A DNA stretch of 64,000 bases from the NCBI RefSeq assembly GCF_900236475.1, contig NZ_LT963352.1, positions 5,894,001 to 5,958,000 of the forward strand, written 5' to 3'. How positions within the stretch are numbered: the first letter of the stretch is position 1; each line of letters begins with the position of its first letter. Positions 26,515-35,258 of this stretch are shown in pieces. Position numbers and translations under genes: made by a program. Below the pieces are notes generated by a model that saw only the letters and a program-made list of their open reading frames with translations, made no database searches and was not told the DNA's origin. The DNA comes from Streptomyces chartreusis NRRL 3882. GTDB taxonomy: Bacteria > Actinomycetota > Actinomycetes > Streptomycetales > Streptomycetaceae.

Positions 26515-27546
26515 TCAGGTCAGGCAGTGCGCGAGCGGCTCGCCGCGCACCCAGCGGCCCACCTCTTCGGCGGCGATCCGCGCCGCCTTCTCCGCCACCG
26601 CGCGCGACGCCCCGCCGAGGTGCGGGGTCAGCACGACGCGGTCGGTCAGCCCGAGAAGCCGCGACTGAGCGGGCAGCGGCTCCCGCTCGTAGGTGTCGAG
26701 CGCCGCCGCCGACACCTGCCCGCTCTCCAGCGCGTCGCACAGCGCGGCCTCGTCCAGCAGCGGACCCCGGGCCACGTTCACCACCACCGCGCCGGACGGC
26801 AGCAGCCCCAGCTCCCGGGCGCCGATCAGGCCCCGGGTCTCGGGAGTGAGCCGGGCGTGCAGGGTGATCACCCGGGAGCGGCGCAGGAGTTCGTCCAGCG
26901 AGGTCACGCGCAGTCCGTGGATCTCGCCGTGCACGTACGGGTCGTAGACCATCACCCGGGCCCCGAACGCGCACAGCACCCGCGCGACCCGGCTGCCGAC
27001 GGCCCCGTATCCGACCAGTCCGACGGGCAGGTCCTCCAGCTCCAGACCGCTCTGCTCGTACGTGTAGTACGTCGCGCCCTCCCAGCTGCCCTGCCGGGCC
27101 AGCGGGCCGTGGGCCTGGGGGATGCGGCGCAGCGCGGCCAGCATCATGCCGACGGTGAACTCGGCGGTGGCGGCGGCGTTGCGGCCCGGCGCGAAGCACA
27201 CCCGCACGTCACGCTGCTTGGCCGCCTCCAGGTTGACGTTCACCGGCCCGCCCCGGCAGACCACGACCAGCCTCAGATCCGGGCAGGCGGCGAGCACCTT
27301 CTCGGTGACCGGCCCCATCTGGGTGACCAGCACCTGCGCCCCGGCCAGCGCCTCGACCATCGCGTCCTCGGCGTCACTGGCCTCCTGCACCTCGGCGACC
27401 GGCCCGAACGGCTCCAGCGGCCAGCCGAGTTCCAGTTCCGTCACCCGGGCCCGCTCCACCTCGTGTTCCACCGCCCGTGTGATCAGCGACGGCAGGACGA
27501 AGTGGTCACCGGCGGCCACCACACGCACGCTGTTTCCGGCAGTCAT
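26515..27546 (-). CDS. D-2-hydroxyacid dehydrogenase (NAD-dependent)
   Basis: A 343-residue D-isomer-specific 2-hydroxyacid dehydrogenase of the SerA/GhrB type, which interconverts a 2-hydroxy acid and a 2-keto acid. The Rossmann loop is VGLVGYGAVGSRVA (about residues 180-193); catalytic Arg is in VVNVARGPLLDE, Glu in DTYEREPLP, and His in VLTPHLGG. Its ATG overlaps the upstream ATPase stop (ATGA). Inside a kinase/ABC operon it probably handles a sugar acid or a keto-acid intermediate rather than serine synthesis. The substrate is unproven. Confidence 0.88.
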   Translation of the reverse strand: MTAGNSVRVVAAGDHFVLPSLITRAVEHEVERARVTELELGWPLEPFGPVAEVQEASDAEDAMVEALAGAQVLVTQMGPVTEKVLAACPDLRLVVVCRGGPVNVNLEAAKQRDVRVCFAPGRNAAATAEFTVGMMLAALRRIPQAHGPLARQGSWEGATYYTYEQSGLELEDLPVGLVGYGAVGSRVARVLCAFGARVMVYDPYVHGEIHGLRVTSLDELLRRSRVITLHARLTPETRGLIGARELGLLPSGAVVVNVARGPLLDEAALCDALESGQVSAAALDTYEREPLPAQSRLLGLTDRVVLTPHLGGASRAVAEKAARIAAEEVGRWVRGEPLAHCLT

Positions 27547-28628
27547 CGCAGGGAGTCTCCCGTCTCGGCGTCGAAGACATGGGTGTGCTCGGGGTCGGCG
27601 GTGACCCCGACCCGCTCGTTGTGGGCGAGCCGCACCTCGGGGTCGGTGAGGACGACCAGGTGCCGTTCGACCCCGTCGAGGGAGAGGGTCGCCAGGCCCG
27701 ACTCCAGGAGGGGTTCGTGGGCGACGACCCGGGCGGGCAGGCCGTCCTCGGCGGTGAGCCGGACGTCCTCCGGGCGGATCCCGACCACCACCTCCCGGCC
27801 CTCGTCCACCGGCACGGGCAGCGCGATCCGCACCGAGTCCGAGAGGCGGGCCCGGCCGTCGCCGTCGGCGATGCCGGGCAGCAGCGTGATCGCGGGCTCG
27901 CCGACGAAGTCCGCGACGAACACGTTGGCCGGGCTGTCGTAGATCTCGTAGGGGGTGCCGAGCTGCTGGATGACGCCGTCCTTCATCACGGCGATCCGGT
28001 CGGCGAGGGAGAGGGCCTCCTCCTGGTCGTGGGTGACCAGGATCGTGGTGTGGCCCAGGTCCTTCTGGATGCGCTTGAGTTCGCGGCGGGTGGTGTCCCG
28101 CTGGGCCGCGTCCAGATGGGACAGCGGCTCGTCGAGCAGCAGCACGTCCGGTTCGCGGATCAGGGCCCGGGCCAGGGAGACGCGCTGCTTCTGGCCGCTG
28201 GACAGAGCGGCCGGGCGGGCGTCGAGGAGGTCGGTCAGGCCGACCCGTTCGGCGATCTCCTTCACCTTGCGGTCGACGTCACCGCGTGCGGCCTTCCTCC
28301 GGGCCTTCAGCCCGAACGCCAGGTTCTCCGCGACCGACAGCGGCGGATACAGCGCGTAGTTCTCGAACGCGACCCCGATGTTCCGCTGCTGCGCCGGCCG
28401 CTCGACCACCGACGCCCCGCCGACGAGGATGTCCCCGCCGGTGACGGACTCCAGCCCGGCGATCATGCGCAGGGTCGTCGACTTGCCGCAGCCGGACGGC
28501 CCGAGCAGCCCGAGCAGCTCCCCGGACCGGAGGTTCAGGTCGATCCCGCGGACGGCGTCCACCGAGGGCCGCCCCCGAGACCGGTAGGTCTTCCGCAGCT
28601 CACGTAGCTCCAGTCCCGTTCCCGTCAT
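27543..28628 (-). CDS. Sugar ABC transporter ATPase, UgpC/MalK type (B)
   Basis: A 361-residue ABC ATPase of the carbohydrate-uptake CUT1 class. Walker A is GPSGCGKST (43-51), signature LSSGQKQRVSLARAL, Walker B VLLLDEPLSHLD, switch His in LVTHDQEEA; a TOBE-type domain fills the last 120 residues. It overlaps the DeoR gene by 29 nt and the dehydrogenase by 4 nt. A second, distinct ATPase (29427-30515) is in the same operon, so the importer probably uses a heterodimeric motor, as in rhizobial GlpST or Ery systems. Confidence 0.92.
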   Translation of the reverse strand: MTGTGLELRELRKTYRSRGRPSVDAVRGIDLNLRSGELLGLLGPSGCGKSTTLRMIAGLESVTGGDILVGGASVVERPAQQRNIGVAFENYALYPPLSVAENLAFGLKARRKAARGDVDRKVKEIAERVGLTDLLDARPAALSSGQKQRVSLARALIREPDVLLLDEPLSHLDAAQRDTTRRELKRIQKDLGHTTILVTHDQEEALSLADRIAVMKDGVIQQLGTPYEIYDSPANVFVADFVGEPAITLLPGIADGDGRARLSDSVRIALPVPVDEGREVVVGIRPEDVRLTAEDGLPARVVAHEPLLESGLATLSLDGVERHLVVLTDPEVRLAHNERVGVTADPEHTHVFDAETGDSLR

Positions 28629-29430
28629 GGTCGCCCTTCGTGCCGCAAACCTCGTAACGGACCTTGTGTTCGTCCAGATCCCGCAGTGCCTCCGGCGACG
28701 CCCCGTCGTCCACGAGGACCGTGTCGAAGCGGGACAGCGGGACGACCCGGTGCAGGGCGACCCGGCCGAGCTTGGTGTGGTCGATCAGCAGGACGTTCCG
28801 TGCCGCCGCGTCGAGCATCGCCCGCTTCACGGACACGATGTGCTGCTCCTGGTGGTAGGCGTACCCCCCGTGCACCGCCGACGTGGACGCGAAGCACACG
28901 TCCACCCGCAGCTGCTCGACCGCCTCCACGCAGGACACCCCGAGGAACGAGGAGTGCAGCGGGTCGTAGTCGCCGCCCAGCGCCATCAGGTGGATGCCCC
29001 GCTGGTCGGACAGGAGGTTGATCGCCTCCAGGAAGTTGGTGACGACCGTCAGGGGCGTGACCTCGCCCGTGCGCAGCCGCCGGGCTATCTCCAGGGTGGA
29101 CGTGGAGTCGTCCAGCAGGATCGCCATGCCGGGCTCCACCATGCGCAGCGCGTGCTCGGCGACGGCGGCCTTCTCGGCCCGCATGGTCTTCAGCCGGTAC
29201 TGCACGTTCGACTCGAAGACCCCCGACGGCTGCGCGGTCACCCCGCCCCGGAACTTCCGTACGATGCCTTGCCGTTCGAGTTCGTCCAGGTCCCGGTGGA
29301 TGGTCATCAGGCTCACCCCGAACCGCTCGGCGAGCTCCGCCGCCGTCGCCGAGCCGTCGGCCAGCACCTGCTCGGCCATGGCGGCCTGCCGCGCCGCCGG
29401 CCCCTGCTGTCCACCACTGCTGCTGCTCAT
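28600..29430 (-). CDS. DeoR-family transcriptional regulator
   Basis: A 276-residue DeoR regulator: N-terminal HTH (SATAAELAERFGVSLMTIHR followed by DLDELERQGIVRKFRGG, about residues 27-65) and a C-terminal sugar-phosphate-sensing isomerase-like domain containing DDSTSTLEIARRL and LLIDHTKLG. These proteins repress sugar operons until a phosphorylated intermediate binds. It is embedded between the two ATPase genes, with an ATGA junction upstream. A likely target is the palindrome at 33658-33684 between the operon and the second kinase. Confidence 0.9.
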   Translation of the reverse strand: MSSSSGGQQGPAARQAAMAEQVLADGSATAAELAERFGVSLMTIHRDLDELERQGIVRKFRGGVTAQPSGVFESNVQYRLKTMRAEKAAVAEHALRMVEPGMAILLDDSTSTLEIARRLRTGEVTPLTVVTNFLEAINLLSDQRGIHLMALGGDYDPLHSSFLGVSCVEAVEQLRVDVCFASTSAVHGGYAYHQEQHIVSVKRAMLDAAARNVLLIDHTKLGRVALHRVVPLSRFDTVLVDDGASPEALRDLDEHKVRYEVCGTKGDHDGNGTGAT

Positions 29431-30515
29431 GACTGTGTCTCTATCCGTCGTCCCGGTCGCTCCGGCCGGTCGGCCTCGAACAGCAGCAGGTTCTCAGGCC
29501 GGACCGCGAGCCGTACCGGATCGTCCGGACGAAGGCGCGCCGCGTCCGCCCGGGGGGCCACCAGCGACACCCGCTGGTCCCCGGTCCCGAGCCGGACGGT
29601 GACCTCGACGGACCGGCCGAGCACCTCGGTGACGTACACGGTCCCGGTGAGCTCGTGCCCCTCGCCGCGCAGGACGATGTCCCGGGGCCGCAGCCCGACC
29701 AGGACCTCGGTGCCCGCCGGGGCCTGCGCCCGGACCGGCAGCAGCACCCCGCCGTCCGACCGCACACCGCTCTCCGTCACGACCCCCGGCAGCAGATTGA
29801 TCCGGGGCCGCCCGAAGGCCCGCGCGACCTCCGTGTCGTACGGCCGGTACCAGATCTCCTCCCGCGTGCCCGTCTGCACGATCCGCCCCTGCCGGATGAC
29901 CCCGATCCGGTCGCCGAGCGCCAGCGCCTCGACGGAGTCGTGGGTGACGTACAGGGTGGTGGTGTGCTGCACGGCCCCGATCGCCTTCAGCTCGGCCCGC
30001 ATCTGCTGGCGCAGCTTGGCGTCCAGGTGGGAGAGCGGCTCGTCGAGGAGGAAGGCCCGGGCGGGGCGGACCAGCACCCGGCCGAGGGCGACGCGCTGCC
30101 GCTGCCCGTTGGACAGCTGGCCCACCGGCCGGTCCAGCAGCCCCGAGATCCCCAGCAGTTCGGCGATCGCGCCGATCCGCTGCCTGGCCTCGGCGGCGGG
30201 CAGCCGGTGCCGGGGCGAGCGCAGGGGGGAGGCGAGGTTGTCGTAGGCGGAGCGGTGCGGGTAGAGGGCGTAGCTCTCGAAGCACATCGCCACGCCCCGG
30301 TCGTACGGCTCCACACCCCGCATGTCCTTGCCGTCGAGCACGACGGTGCCCGCGTCGGGCTGTTCGAGTCCGGCGATGGTCTTGAGCGTCGTGGTCTTGC
30401 CCGCGCCGGACGGGCCCAGCAGGCAGAAGAACTCGCCCTCCCGCACCTCCAGTTCGAGCGCGTCGAGCGCGACGGTCCTCCCGTACGTCTTCCGTATCCC
30501 GCTCAGCGTGATCAA
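29427..30515 (-). CDS. Sugar ABC transporter ATPase, UgpC/MalK type (A)
   Basis: A 362-residue CUT1-type ABC ATPase. Walker A is GPSGAGKTT (34-42), signature LSNGQRQRVALGRVL, Walker B AFLLDEPLSHLD, His switch YVTHDSVEA, then a TOBE-type C-terminal domain. The start is TTG at 30515, giving a TTGA overlap with the permease stop; no ATG or GTG gives a full N-terminus. It is clearly diverged from ATPase B, so the pair is not a recent duplication. Confidence 0.9.
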   Translation of the reverse strand: MITLSGIRKTYGRTVALDALELEVREGEFFCLLGPSGAGKTTTLKTIAGLEQPDAGTVVLDGKDMRGVEPYDRGVAMCFESYALYPHRSAYDNLASPLRSPRHRLPAAEARQRIGAIAELLGISGLLDRPVGQLSNGQRQRVALGRVLVRPARAFLLDEPLSHLDAKLRQQMRAELKAIGAVQHTTTLYVTHDSVEALALGDRIGVIRQGRIVQTGTREEIWYRPYDTEVARAFGRPRINLLPGVVTESGVRSDGGVLLPVRAQAPAGTEVLVGLRPRDIVLRGEGHELTGTVYVTEVLGRSVEVTVRLGTGDQRVSLVAPRADAARLRPDDPVRLAVRPENLLLFEADRPERPGRRIETQS

Positions 30516-31336
30516 GACTTCACCGCCCCGAACGAAAGTCCCCGCACCAGATACCGCTGGATCGTCAGCGCCAGCAGCAGCGGCGGTACGACGGACACCA
30601 GCGCGGCGGCGGCCGTCAGGTTGTACTTGGGCCGGTCACCGCCGAGGAAGGACAGCGCGCCCACGGTCACCGTCTGGGCCTCGTTGGAGGTGAGGATCAG
30701 CGGGAAGACGAAGTTGTTCCAGGCGAAGATGAACGCCAGCAGCGACACGGCCGCGATGCCCGGCTTGACCAGTGGAAGGGCCACCTTGAAGAAGGCCTGC
30801 TTGCGGGTGTAGCCGTCCAGCAGGGCGGCCTGCTCCAGCTCGGGCGTCAGATCGGCGAAGTAGGACCGCATGATCCACACGATCAGCGGCAGGGTGACCA
30901 GTTGCAGCACCCACACCATGCCGACGTACGTGTCGAACAGCCCGAGCTTCTGGTACAGCACGAACAGCGGGATGATCACGGTCAGTTCAGGTGCGAAGCG
31001 GAACGACAGCAGCGTGAACATCAGGTTCTCCGAGCCCTTGAACCGCCACCGCGCCGAGGCGTACGCCGCCGGCAGCCCCACCACCAGCGACAGCACGACC
31101 GCCCCCACCGACACCACCAGGCTGTTGACGAAGAACCGCACGAACGGGATGCCCTCGCTGTCGCCGAGGACCGTCCGGTAGCCGTCCAGCGTCGGGGAGA
31201 AGGAGAAGTACGTGCTGAAGAGCTGGTCGGTGGGTTTCAGGGAGAGGATCACCATCCAGGCGATCGGGAACAGCGCGAAGACGAAGTAGAGGACGAGGGC
31301 GGCGTCGGCCAGCCACCCCAGCACGCGTTTCCTCAC
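30512..31336 (-). CDS. Sugar ABC transporter permease, MalG type
   Basis: A 274-residue inner-membrane permease with six helices. The first is ALVLYFVFALFPIAWMVILS. The EAA loop is visible as LEQAALLDGYTRKQAFFKVALP (given in part: EQAALLDGYTRKQAF), which docks on the ATPase. GTG start at 31336 overlaps the upstream permease stop (GTGA), and the annotated upstream extension is rejected because it lies in the neighbour's coding sequence. It pairs with the MalF-type permease next door. Confidence 0.9.
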   Translation of the reverse strand: MRKRVLGWLADAALVLYFVFALFPIAWMVILSLKPTDQLFSTYFSFSPTLDGYRTVLGDSEGIPFVRFFVNSLVVSVGAVVLSLVVGLPAAYASARWRFKGSENLMFTLLSFRFAPELTVIIPLFVLYQKLGLFDTYVGMVWVLQLVTLPLIVWIMRSYFADLTPELEQAALLDGYTRKQAFFKVALPLVKPGIAAVSLLAFIFAWNNFVFPLILTSNEAQTVTVGALSFLGGDRPKYNLTAAAALVSVVPPLLLALTIQRYLVRGLSFGAVKS

Positions 31337-32211
31337 GTGGTCACCTCCGCGGCCCGGCGCTGGATCTTCCCCAGGTGCTTCACCAGCACCATCGCGGCCA
31401 GGTACACCACGGCCCACAGCACGATCGTGTAGGAGATCCCGAAGGAGTAGCGCTGGAAGCGGATCGCTTCCAGGTACGCCCGGATCTGCAGGACGACGGT
31501 CGAGTCACCGGGCCCGCCCTCCGTCAGGGCGTAGATGATGTCGAACACCTTCAGCGAGTCCATGAACCGGAAGATCACCGCCACCAGCACGTACGGCCAC
31601 AGCATCGGCAGCGTCAGCCGCCGGAAGGTGTACCACCACCCCGCGCCGTCCACGGCCGCCGCCTCGAAGGGGGAGGTGGGCAGCGACCGCAGACCGGCCA
31701 GGGCGAGGATCGCCACGAACGGCGTGTAGACCCACACGTCCACGGCGATCGACGACAGCAGGGCGCCCGTCGGAGTGTCGGTCCACTGCACTCCGCCCAG
31801 CCCGAAGGGCCTCAGCAGGTGGTTGACCACGCCCACCGAGGGCTGGAGCATCAGCTTCCAGATGATCGCCGCGATCACCGGGGCGATCATCAGCGGCAGG
31901 ATCAGGATCTTCTCCAGCACACGGCCCACCAGGGTCGAGCGGTGCAGCAGCAGGGCGACGGCCACCCCGAGCACCGTCTCGGCGAGGGCCGCCCCGACCG
32001 CGTACAGCACCGTCACCCACGCCGAGTTCCAGAACGCCTCCTGCGTGAAGACGGCTCTGTAGTTCTCGAACCGCACCATGTCGGGTTGCGGTTTGCTCGC
32101 CGAGAAGTCGAACAGCGTGTAGTACAGGCCGAGCCCGAACGGGTAGAGGATCCCGCAGGTCAGCAGGAGTGCCGGCACGATCAGGAGGTACGGACGCAGC
32201 GCGAGCCGCAT
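31333..32211 (-). CDS. Sugar ABC transporter permease, MalF type
   Basis: A 292-residue permease with about six helices, beginning RPYLLIVPALLLTCGILYPF. The EAA loop (EAAAVDGAGWWYTFRRLTLP) is well conserved. ATG 32211 begins 2 nt after the stop of the binding-protein gene. With the MalG-type partner it forms the channel of a CUT1 importer. Confidence 0.9.
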   Translation of the reverse strand: MRLALRPYLLIVPALLLTCGILYPFGLGLYYTLFDFSASKPQPDMVRFENYRAVFTQEAFWNSAWVTVLYAVGAALAETVLGVAVALLLHRSTLVGRVLEKILILPLMIAPVIAAIIWKLMLQPSVGVVNHLLRPFGLGGVQWTDTPTGALLSSIAVDVWVYTPFVAILALAGLRSLPTSPFEAAAVDGAGWWYTFRRLTLPMLWPYVLVAVIFRFMDSLKVFDIIYALTEGGPGDSTVVLQIRAYLEAIRFQRYSFGISYTIVLWAVVYLAAMVLVKHLGKIQRRAAEVTT

Positions 32212-32213
32212 GA

Positions 32214-33635
32214 CTAACCCACCTTGTCGGCGAGGTCGTCCGCCAGCCCGTCCAGGACGGACTTCGCGTCCTTGCCGCCGTAGATCTCCTGGAGGGCGGC
32301 GGCCCAGCTGGTCGTCGCGTCGAAGAACTGCGCCTGCGGAGTGAACTGGATCCTCGTCTGGTCGACGACCGTCTCGAAGGTCTCCAGGAAGCCCGGCAGA
32401 TGCCGCATCTTGTCCTTGTACGCGGCGTCGTCGGCCACCGACTTGCGCACCGGGTCGATGTGGTTGTGCGTGATCGCGCCCTTGCGCAGGTGCTCCTTGC
32501 CGGTCGCCCACTGCAGGAACAGCCAACTGGCGCTCTTCTTCTTGCTCTTGGCGTTCATCCCGAGCGACCAGATCCACATGTTGGTGGCGAGCGACCCGTC
32601 CGGTCCCTTGGGCCCCGGGTGGAAGGCGATCTTCCCGGAGGCGGGACTCGCGCCCTTCACCGCCTGGAAGTAGGCGGCCGTGTCGGCGTCGAACAGCATC
32701 CCGGCCTTCTTCGCACCCAGGTCGCTGGAGCACTGGTACCAGGTGTACGACGTCCAGGACGGCGGCCCGCCCCGCTTGACCATGCCGGCCCAGTCCTCGG
32801 TGAAGGCGACGGCATCGGAGCTGTTCATGACGGGTGTGAGCTTTCCGCCGTCGACCCTGAAGTCCGTCAGCCCGTTGCGGGCGTACATCGTCATGAAGCC
32901 GGGATGGATGGTGGCCCAGCTCCTGGACCCGCGTACGGCGATCCCGTACATGCCGTCGAAGCCCGCGCCCGGCGCCCTCTGCTTGATGGTGCCGGCGAGT
33001 TCGGTCAGCTCCTCGAAGGTCTCGGCCGGCTTCAGGCCCAGCTTCTCGAACACCTCCGTGTTGTAGGCGACGACGTTCGTCTCCCAGCCCCACGGCAGCG
33101 CGTACTGCCCGCCCTGCCCCAGCGGCGCGCCCGCCTTCAGCGACCACTGGTCGGCCTGGAGCAGGTTCGGGAAGAAGTCCGCCTGGTCCCACTCGGCGCC
33201 CGTCGCCGAGGAGTTGCGCATCCAGGGCCCGAGGTCCTCCAGCCAGCCCGGCGGCCCGTACTGCCACACCATGTAGGCGCCCAGCATGAAGACGTCGTAG
33301 GAGGCGCGCCCGCTGGACAGGTCCACGGTGAGCTTGTCGAAGTAGTTGTCCTCCGGGAAGACGTCGTACTCGACCTTGATGCCGGTCTTCGCGGTGAAGG
33401 ACTTCAGGTCGGCGATCAACGCGTCCGTGTACGGGTGCTTGTTGAGCAGGGCCTTGACGGTGGTGCCCTGCTCCCGCTTCCAGTCGAAGGAGCCGGTGAC
33501 GTCGTCCGCGGCGGACCCGTCGCTCTTGCTGTCGTCCCCGCCGAAGCCGGTGCCGCAGGCCGTGAGCAGCGGGGCCGCGGCAGCCCCGGCGGCGAGCGCG
33601 AGGAAGCGCCGCCGGTCGTGCACGTGCGTGTCCAT
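32214..33635 (-). CDS. Sugar ABC transporter substrate-binding lipoprotein
   Basis: A 473-residue extracellular solute-binding protein (family 1). The N-terminus has both a twin-arginine motif (DRRRFLALAAG) and a lipobox (LLTAC, Cys about residue 27), so it is probably a Tat-exported lipoprotein anchored outside the membrane. The mature part is a two-lobe binding fold, with EDLGPWM and GYPGVYGI-like segments typical of the family. ATG 33635 follows GGAGG. It is the first gene of the ten-gene minus-strand operon, opposite the second FGGY kinase. The ligand is unknown. Confidence 0.9.
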   Translation of the reverse strand: MDTHVHDRRRFLALAAGAAAAPLLTACGTGFGGDDSKSDGSAADDVTGSFDWKREQGTTVKALLNKHPYTDALIADLKSFTAKTGIKVEYDVFPEDNYFDKLTVDLSSGRASYDVFMLGAYMVWQYGPPGWLEDLGPWMRNSSATGAEWDQADFFPNLLQADQWSLKAGAPLGQGGQYALPWGWETNVVAYNTEVFEKLGLKPAETFEELTELAGTIKQRAPGAGFDGMYGIAVRGSRSWATIHPGFMTMYARNGLTDFRVDGGKLTPVMNSSDAVAFTEDWAGMVKRGGPPSWTSYTWYQCSSDLGAKKAGMLFDADTAAYFQAVKGASPASGKIAFHPGPKGPDGSLATNMWIWSLGMNAKSKKKSASWLFLQWATGKEHLRKGAITHNHIDPVRKSVADDAAYKDKMRHLPGFLETFETVVDQTRIQFTPQAQFFDATTSWAAALQEIYGGKDAKSVLDGLADDLADKVG

Positions 33636-33657
33636 CCGTACCTCCACGTGGGGGCTG

Positions 33658-33684
33658 GTTAACACGTCGAGTCGACTCGTTAAC
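33658..33684. promoter_or_regulatory. GTTAAC-flanked palindrome in the divergent promoter
   Basis: The perfect palindrome CGAGTCGACTCG (33668-33679) lies between two GTTAAC motifs (33658-33663 and 33679-33684). It lies 23 nt upstream of the binding-protein start and 108 nt upstream of the kinase start. It is the best candidate operator for the DeoR protein encoded in the operon. Confidence 0.6.
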
Positions 33685-33791
33685 AGAGGGTGGAACGGCT
33701 GAAGTTGGGCGTCAATCCCTCGCGCACGGGAAAATATCGGGGCACAGTGAGAAGTTCACAGATCCGGCTGCGACATCGTGGGAGGTTCCGG

Positions 33792-35258
33792 ATGGCGGAC
33801 GAGGGTGCGGGCTGGCTCGGCGTCGACCTGGGCACACAGAGCGTCCGCGTGCTGCTCGTCACCGCCGACGGCAGGGTCCTCGGCAGCGGCTCGGCCCCAC
33901 TGAGCGGGCGGCGGGACGGGGTGCGGCACGAGCAGGACCCCGAGCGGTGGTGGTCGGCGCTGTGCACGGCGTCCCGGGCGGCACTCGGCTCCGCGCCCGG
34001 CGTGCCGGTCGGCGGCCTCGCGGTGTGCGGTACGTCCGGCACGGTCCTGCTGACGGACGGCTCGGGCCGCCCGGGTAGCCCCGCGCTGATGTACGACGAC
34101 GGCCGTGCGGCGGCGGAGGCCGCTCGCGCCCGGGAGGCGGGTCTCGCGGTCCAGGACACCTGGGCGTTGCCGAAGGCGTTGTGGCTGCTGGGGGAGTACG
34201 GCCCCGGCCTCCGCCTCGCCCACCAGCCCGACCTCGTCGTCACCCGGCTGACCGGCGAACCGCCCCCGGCGGACTCCAGCCACGCCCTCAAGACCGGCTA
34301 CGACCTGCACGGCGAGGCGTGGCCGGAGGCAGCCCTGGCCCGACTCGGCGTTCCCCCGGGCCTGTTGCCGGACGTCGTACGCCCCGGCACGCACCTCGGC
34401 GAGGTCAGCCCGACCGCCGCCGACGCCACCGGCATCCCCGCCGGCACCAAGGTGCTCGCCGGGATGACGGACGGCTGCGCGGCCCAGATCGCCTCGGGCG
34501 CGCTGCGCCCCGGCTCCTGGAACTCGGTCCTCGGCACGACCCTCGTGCTGAAGGGAGCGACCTGCGACCCGGTCCGGGACCCCACCGGCGTGGTCTACAA
34601 CCACCGCGCCCCCGACGGCACCTGGCTGCCCGGCGGGGCGTCCAGCGTGGGCGCAGGAGCCCTCACGGCGCACTTCCCGGACGCCGACCCGGCCGCGATG
34701 GACGAGCGGGCCGCGGCCTTCGAGCCGTCCCGTGCGGTCGCGTACCCGCTGGTGTCACCGGGGGAGCGGTTCCCGTTCCGGGCGCCGGACGCGACCCCCC
34801 TCGTCCTCGGCGAACCCGAGGGCGACGCCGGTCTCTGGGCCGCGCTGCTCCAGGGCGTCGGCTTCGCGGAACGCCTGTGCCTGGACTACCTGCACCACCT
34901 CGGCGCCCCCCTCGACGGCCCGCTCACCTTCACCGGCGGCGGCGCGCGCAGCCGGTACTGGAACCAGCTCCGCGCCGACATCCTCGGCCGCCCGGCCCGC
35001 ATCCCTGAACAGACGGAACCGGCCCTGGGAATGGCGGCGCTGGCCGCGTACGGGGCGTCGGGCGCGGGCGCGCTCGCGGACGTCACCGAGCGCATGGTCC
35101 GCGTCCGGACCGTCCTCGAACCCCGCCCCGACCGCACGGCGGCCTTCGCCGAGCCGTACGCCCGCCTCGTCGAGGCACTGCGGGAACGCGGCTGGCTGCC
35201 CGCCCCCGTCGCGGAACACGCCCTGACCCGGCTGCACGTGGACACTGGGGAGTCATGA
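33792..35258 (+). CDS. FGGY-family carbohydrate kinase (xylulokinase-like)
   Basis: A 488-residue FGGY kinase with GWLGVDLGTQSVRVLLV at the N-terminus and FTGGGARSRYWNQLRADILG in the C-terminal ATP-binding lobe. The pattern is closest to xylulokinase (LGTQSVR; AVCGTSGTVLL), but substrate specificity is not certain. ATG 33792 has GGAGG 8 nt upstream; the longer frame reads through the operator. It overlaps the histidine phosphatase by 4 nt (ATGA). It is divergent from, and probably co-regulated with, the ABC operon, which contains a different FGGY kinase. Confidence 0.88.
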   Translation: MADEGAGWLGVDLGTQSVRVLLVTADGRVLGSGSAPLSGRRDGVRHEQDPERWWSALCTASRAALGSAPGVPVGGLAVCGTSGTVLLTDGSGRPGSPALMYDDGRAAAEAARAREAGLAVQDTWALPKALWLLGEYGPGLRLAHQPDLVVTRLTGEPPPADSSHALKTGYDLHGEAWPEAALARLGVPPGLLPDVVRPGTHLGEVSPTAADATGIPAGTKVLAGMTDGCAAQIASGALRPGSWNSVLGTTLVLKGATCDPVRDPTGVVYNHRAPDGTWLPGGASSVGAGALTAHFPDADPAAMDERAAAFEPSRAVAYPLVSPGERFPFRAPDATPLVLGEPEGDAGLWAALLQGVGFAERLCLDYLHHLGAPLDGPLTFTGGGARSRYWNQLRADILGRPARIPEQTEPALGMAALAAYGASGAGALADVTERMVRVRTVLEPRPDRTAAFAEPYARLVEALRERGWLPAPVAEHALTRLHVDTGES

